From Streptomyces tibetensis (GTDB lineage Bacteria > Actinomycetota > Actinomycetes > Streptomycetales > Streptomycetaceae): a stretch of 64,000 nucleotides of DNA. Below are positions 63,037-64,000 of the stretch, piece after piece. A program made the position numbers and the translations under genes. Location of the stretch: positions 396,291 to 460,290 of the forward strand of contig NZ_SZVW01000005.1 in NCBI RefSeq assembly GCF_007655005.1. The letters run 5' to 3'. Numbering within the stretch: the first letter of the stretch is position 1; the number at the start of each line of letters is the position of its first letter. The notes beneath the pieces were generated by a model. It saw nothing but the letters and a program-made list of their open reading frames with translations, was not told the DNA's origin and searched no databases.

Positions 63037-63678
63037 ATGATCGCGACCCCTGACCGTACGCCCCTGTCCAGGGAGTTCTTCGACCGGCCCGTTCTCGATG
63101 TCGCCCCCGACCTCCTCGGCCGCATCCTGGTACGCAGCACCCCGGACGGTCCGATCGCGCTCCGCCTCACCGAGGTCGAGGCCTACGACGGTGAGAACGA
63201 CCCCGGCTCGCACGCCTATCGCGGTCGCACGGCCCGCAACGGCGTCATGTTCGGTCCGCCCGGACACGTGTACGTCTACTTCACCTATGGCATGTGGTTC
63301 TGCATGAACCTGGTCTGCGGCCCGGAGGGCAAGTCGAGCGCGGTCCTGCTGCGCGCCGGCGAGATCATCGAGGGCGCCGAACTGGCGCGCACCCGTCGGC
63401 TCTCGGCCCGCAACGACAAGGAACTGGCCAAAGGCCCGGCCCGCCTGGCCACCGCCCTGAACGTGGACCGCTCCCTGGACGGCACGGACGCGTGCACCTC
63501 CGAAGACACCCCGCTCCGCATGCTGACCGGCACGCCCGTGCCCTCCGACCAGGTGCTCAACGGACCACGGACCGGAGTCGGCGGCGAGGGGGCCGTGCAT
63601 CCCTGGCGTTTCTGGGTCGCCAACGACCCGACGGTGAGCCCGTATCGAGCCCATGTCCCGAGGCGCCGCCGAAGTTGA
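63037..63678 (+). CDS. 3-methyladenine DNA glycosylase (Mpg/AAG family)
   Basis: A 213-aa base-excision repair enzyme removing alkylated purines. It has [19 protein letters not shown], the catalytic Glu in [53 protein letters not shown], and the family ending [18 protein letters not shown] 63037 is used. Its stop codon overlaps the -35 box of the first rrn promoter (63675), so this gene abuts the rRNA operon directly. Confidence 0.95.
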   Translation: MIATPDRTPLSREFFDRPVLDVAPDLLGRILVRSTPDGPIALRLTEVEAYDGENDPGSHAYRGRTARNGVMFGPPGHVYVYFTYGMWFCMNLVCGPEGKSSAVLLRAGEIIEGAELARTRRLSARNDKELAKGPARLATALNVDRSLDGTDACTSEDTPLRMLTGTPVPSDQVLNGPRTGVGGEGAVHPWRFWVANDPTVSPYRAHVPRRRRS

Positions 63679-63703
63679 CGCGCCCTGCCGAGGTGCGTAA
63701 TGT
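63675..63703 (+). promoter_or_regulatory. First rrn promoter (TTGACG-17-TAATGT)
   Basis: -35 TTGACG (63675-63680), 17-bp spacer, -10 TAATGT (63698-63703): a near-consensus vegetative promoter. Transcription would start near 63710, about 290 bases before the window end, reading into the rRNA leader. Confidence 0.7.
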
Positions 63704-63842
63704 AGCCCGAGCCGTTGAACCGGGTATGGCGTTCGCCAGCAACCGGAAGCGGCCAAACCAACTACCTAGCGACTCCCCTCAGCAGGGGCGAATTCGGCGT
63801 GCTCGCATGCCTGAATTCGGCGCCGACAGACTCGATTATGAG

Positions 63843-63870
63843 TTGGACGGGGAATCGGCTAACGTAGTGA
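63843..63870 (+). promoter_or_regulatory. Second rrn promoter candidate
   Basis: TTGGAC (63843-63848) with a 16-bp spacer to TAGTGA (63865-63870), or TAACGT at 63860. Multiple tandem promoters are normal upstream of Streptomyces 16S genes. Confidence 0.5.
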
Positions 63871-63909
63871 ATGTCGAAAGGCCGACGAGCGAAAGCCCGG
63901 GGCTGAACG

Positions 63910-64000
63910 GCAAATCCCGCCGACAGGGAATCGGATCGAAAAGGATCTGATAGAGTCGGAAACGCAAGACCGAAGGGAAGCGCCCGGAGGAAAGCCCGAG
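63910..64000 (+). other. rrn leader, upstream of a 16S rRNA gene outside the window
   Basis: AATCGGATCGAAAAGGATCT with TAGAGT (63951-63956), followed by CGCAAGACCGAAGGGAAGCG and CCCGGAGGAAAGCCCGAG, is the characteristic Streptomyces rRNA operon leader. The TAGAGT is a third -10-like element. The 16S gene itself should begin a few hundred bases past the right edge. Confidence 0.8.

Overview
The window is high-GC actinobacterial chromosome, almost certainly Streptomyces. The evidence is strong third-position GC with long antisense open frames, GTG and TTG starts, leaderless promoters, a chaplin, a streptophobe-family membrane protein, Spo0M, and a typical Streptomyces rrn promoter/leader at the right edge. 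Gene content and order look like conserved Streptomyces core rather than an island. I see no phage, plasmid, CRISPR, transposase or tRNA gene.

Layout, left to right. 1-5.6 kb: a minus-strand cobalamin operon (cobD, cobQ, partial cobN) behind a promoter and a cobalamin riboswitch. 5.7-7.3 kb: a Pit phosphate transporter with a PHO-box-like site and a small membrane partner. 7.5-11.4 kb: a class II aldolase, a 55-bp tandem repeat array, an alpha/beta hydrolase and a hypothetical protein. 11.5-15.2 kb: a VOC protein, then an ABC-F protein behind a leaderless seven-codon leader peptide and alternative hairpins, a small HTH protein and an enoyl-CoA hydratase-like protein. 15.4-18.6 kb: an Asp23/Gls24-AmaP envelope-stress cluster. 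18.7-23.6 kb: an SDR lacking the usual Tyr/Lys, GH15, SURF1, a Cys-rich mini-protein and a DEDDh exonuclease with BRCT. 23.9-27.4 kb: a fatty-acid hydroxylase coupled to a lysoplasmalogenase-like protein, a decayed TetR fragment and a CopD-like protein. 27.5-30.6 kb: two tandem secreted subtilases, one with a 70-bp duplication of its start region. 30.9-34.0 kb: DUF485 plus an acetate-type symporter, and moaA. 35.5-42.1 kb: tyrS, a TldD/TldE pair with a duplicated junction, and fabG-fabI. 42.2-46.8 kb: a GntR regulator divergent from a CynX/NimT-type MFS gene with a shared operator, a 38-aa transporter-associated protein, a SixA-like phosphatase and serB. 46.9-52.4 kb: a streptophobe protein, a double-FHA ABC half-transporter and a secreted lytic transglycosylase. 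52.7-57.1 kb: queA-like plus SDR, a two-component system and a chpE-like chaplin. 57.3-63.7 kb: an unknown protein, an ABC ATPase, NfeD plus SPFH, an HNH nuclease, a PEBP protein, spo0M and 3-methyladenine glycosylase. 63.7-64 kb: rrn promoters.

Most operons are held together by ATGA/GTGA overlaps (cobQ/cobN, the Asp23 cluster, DUF485/symporter, queA/SDR, kinase/regulator). A recurring oddity is short tandem duplication (31-70 bp) at gene ends or junctions, in at least five places. Several hairpin-bearing intergenic repeats lie between convergent or neighbouring genes. The most interesting regulatory unit is the leader-peptide-controlled ABC-F gene. Its block resembles the Mycobacterium tuberculosis Rv1472-Rv1473-Rv1473A region as I remember it.
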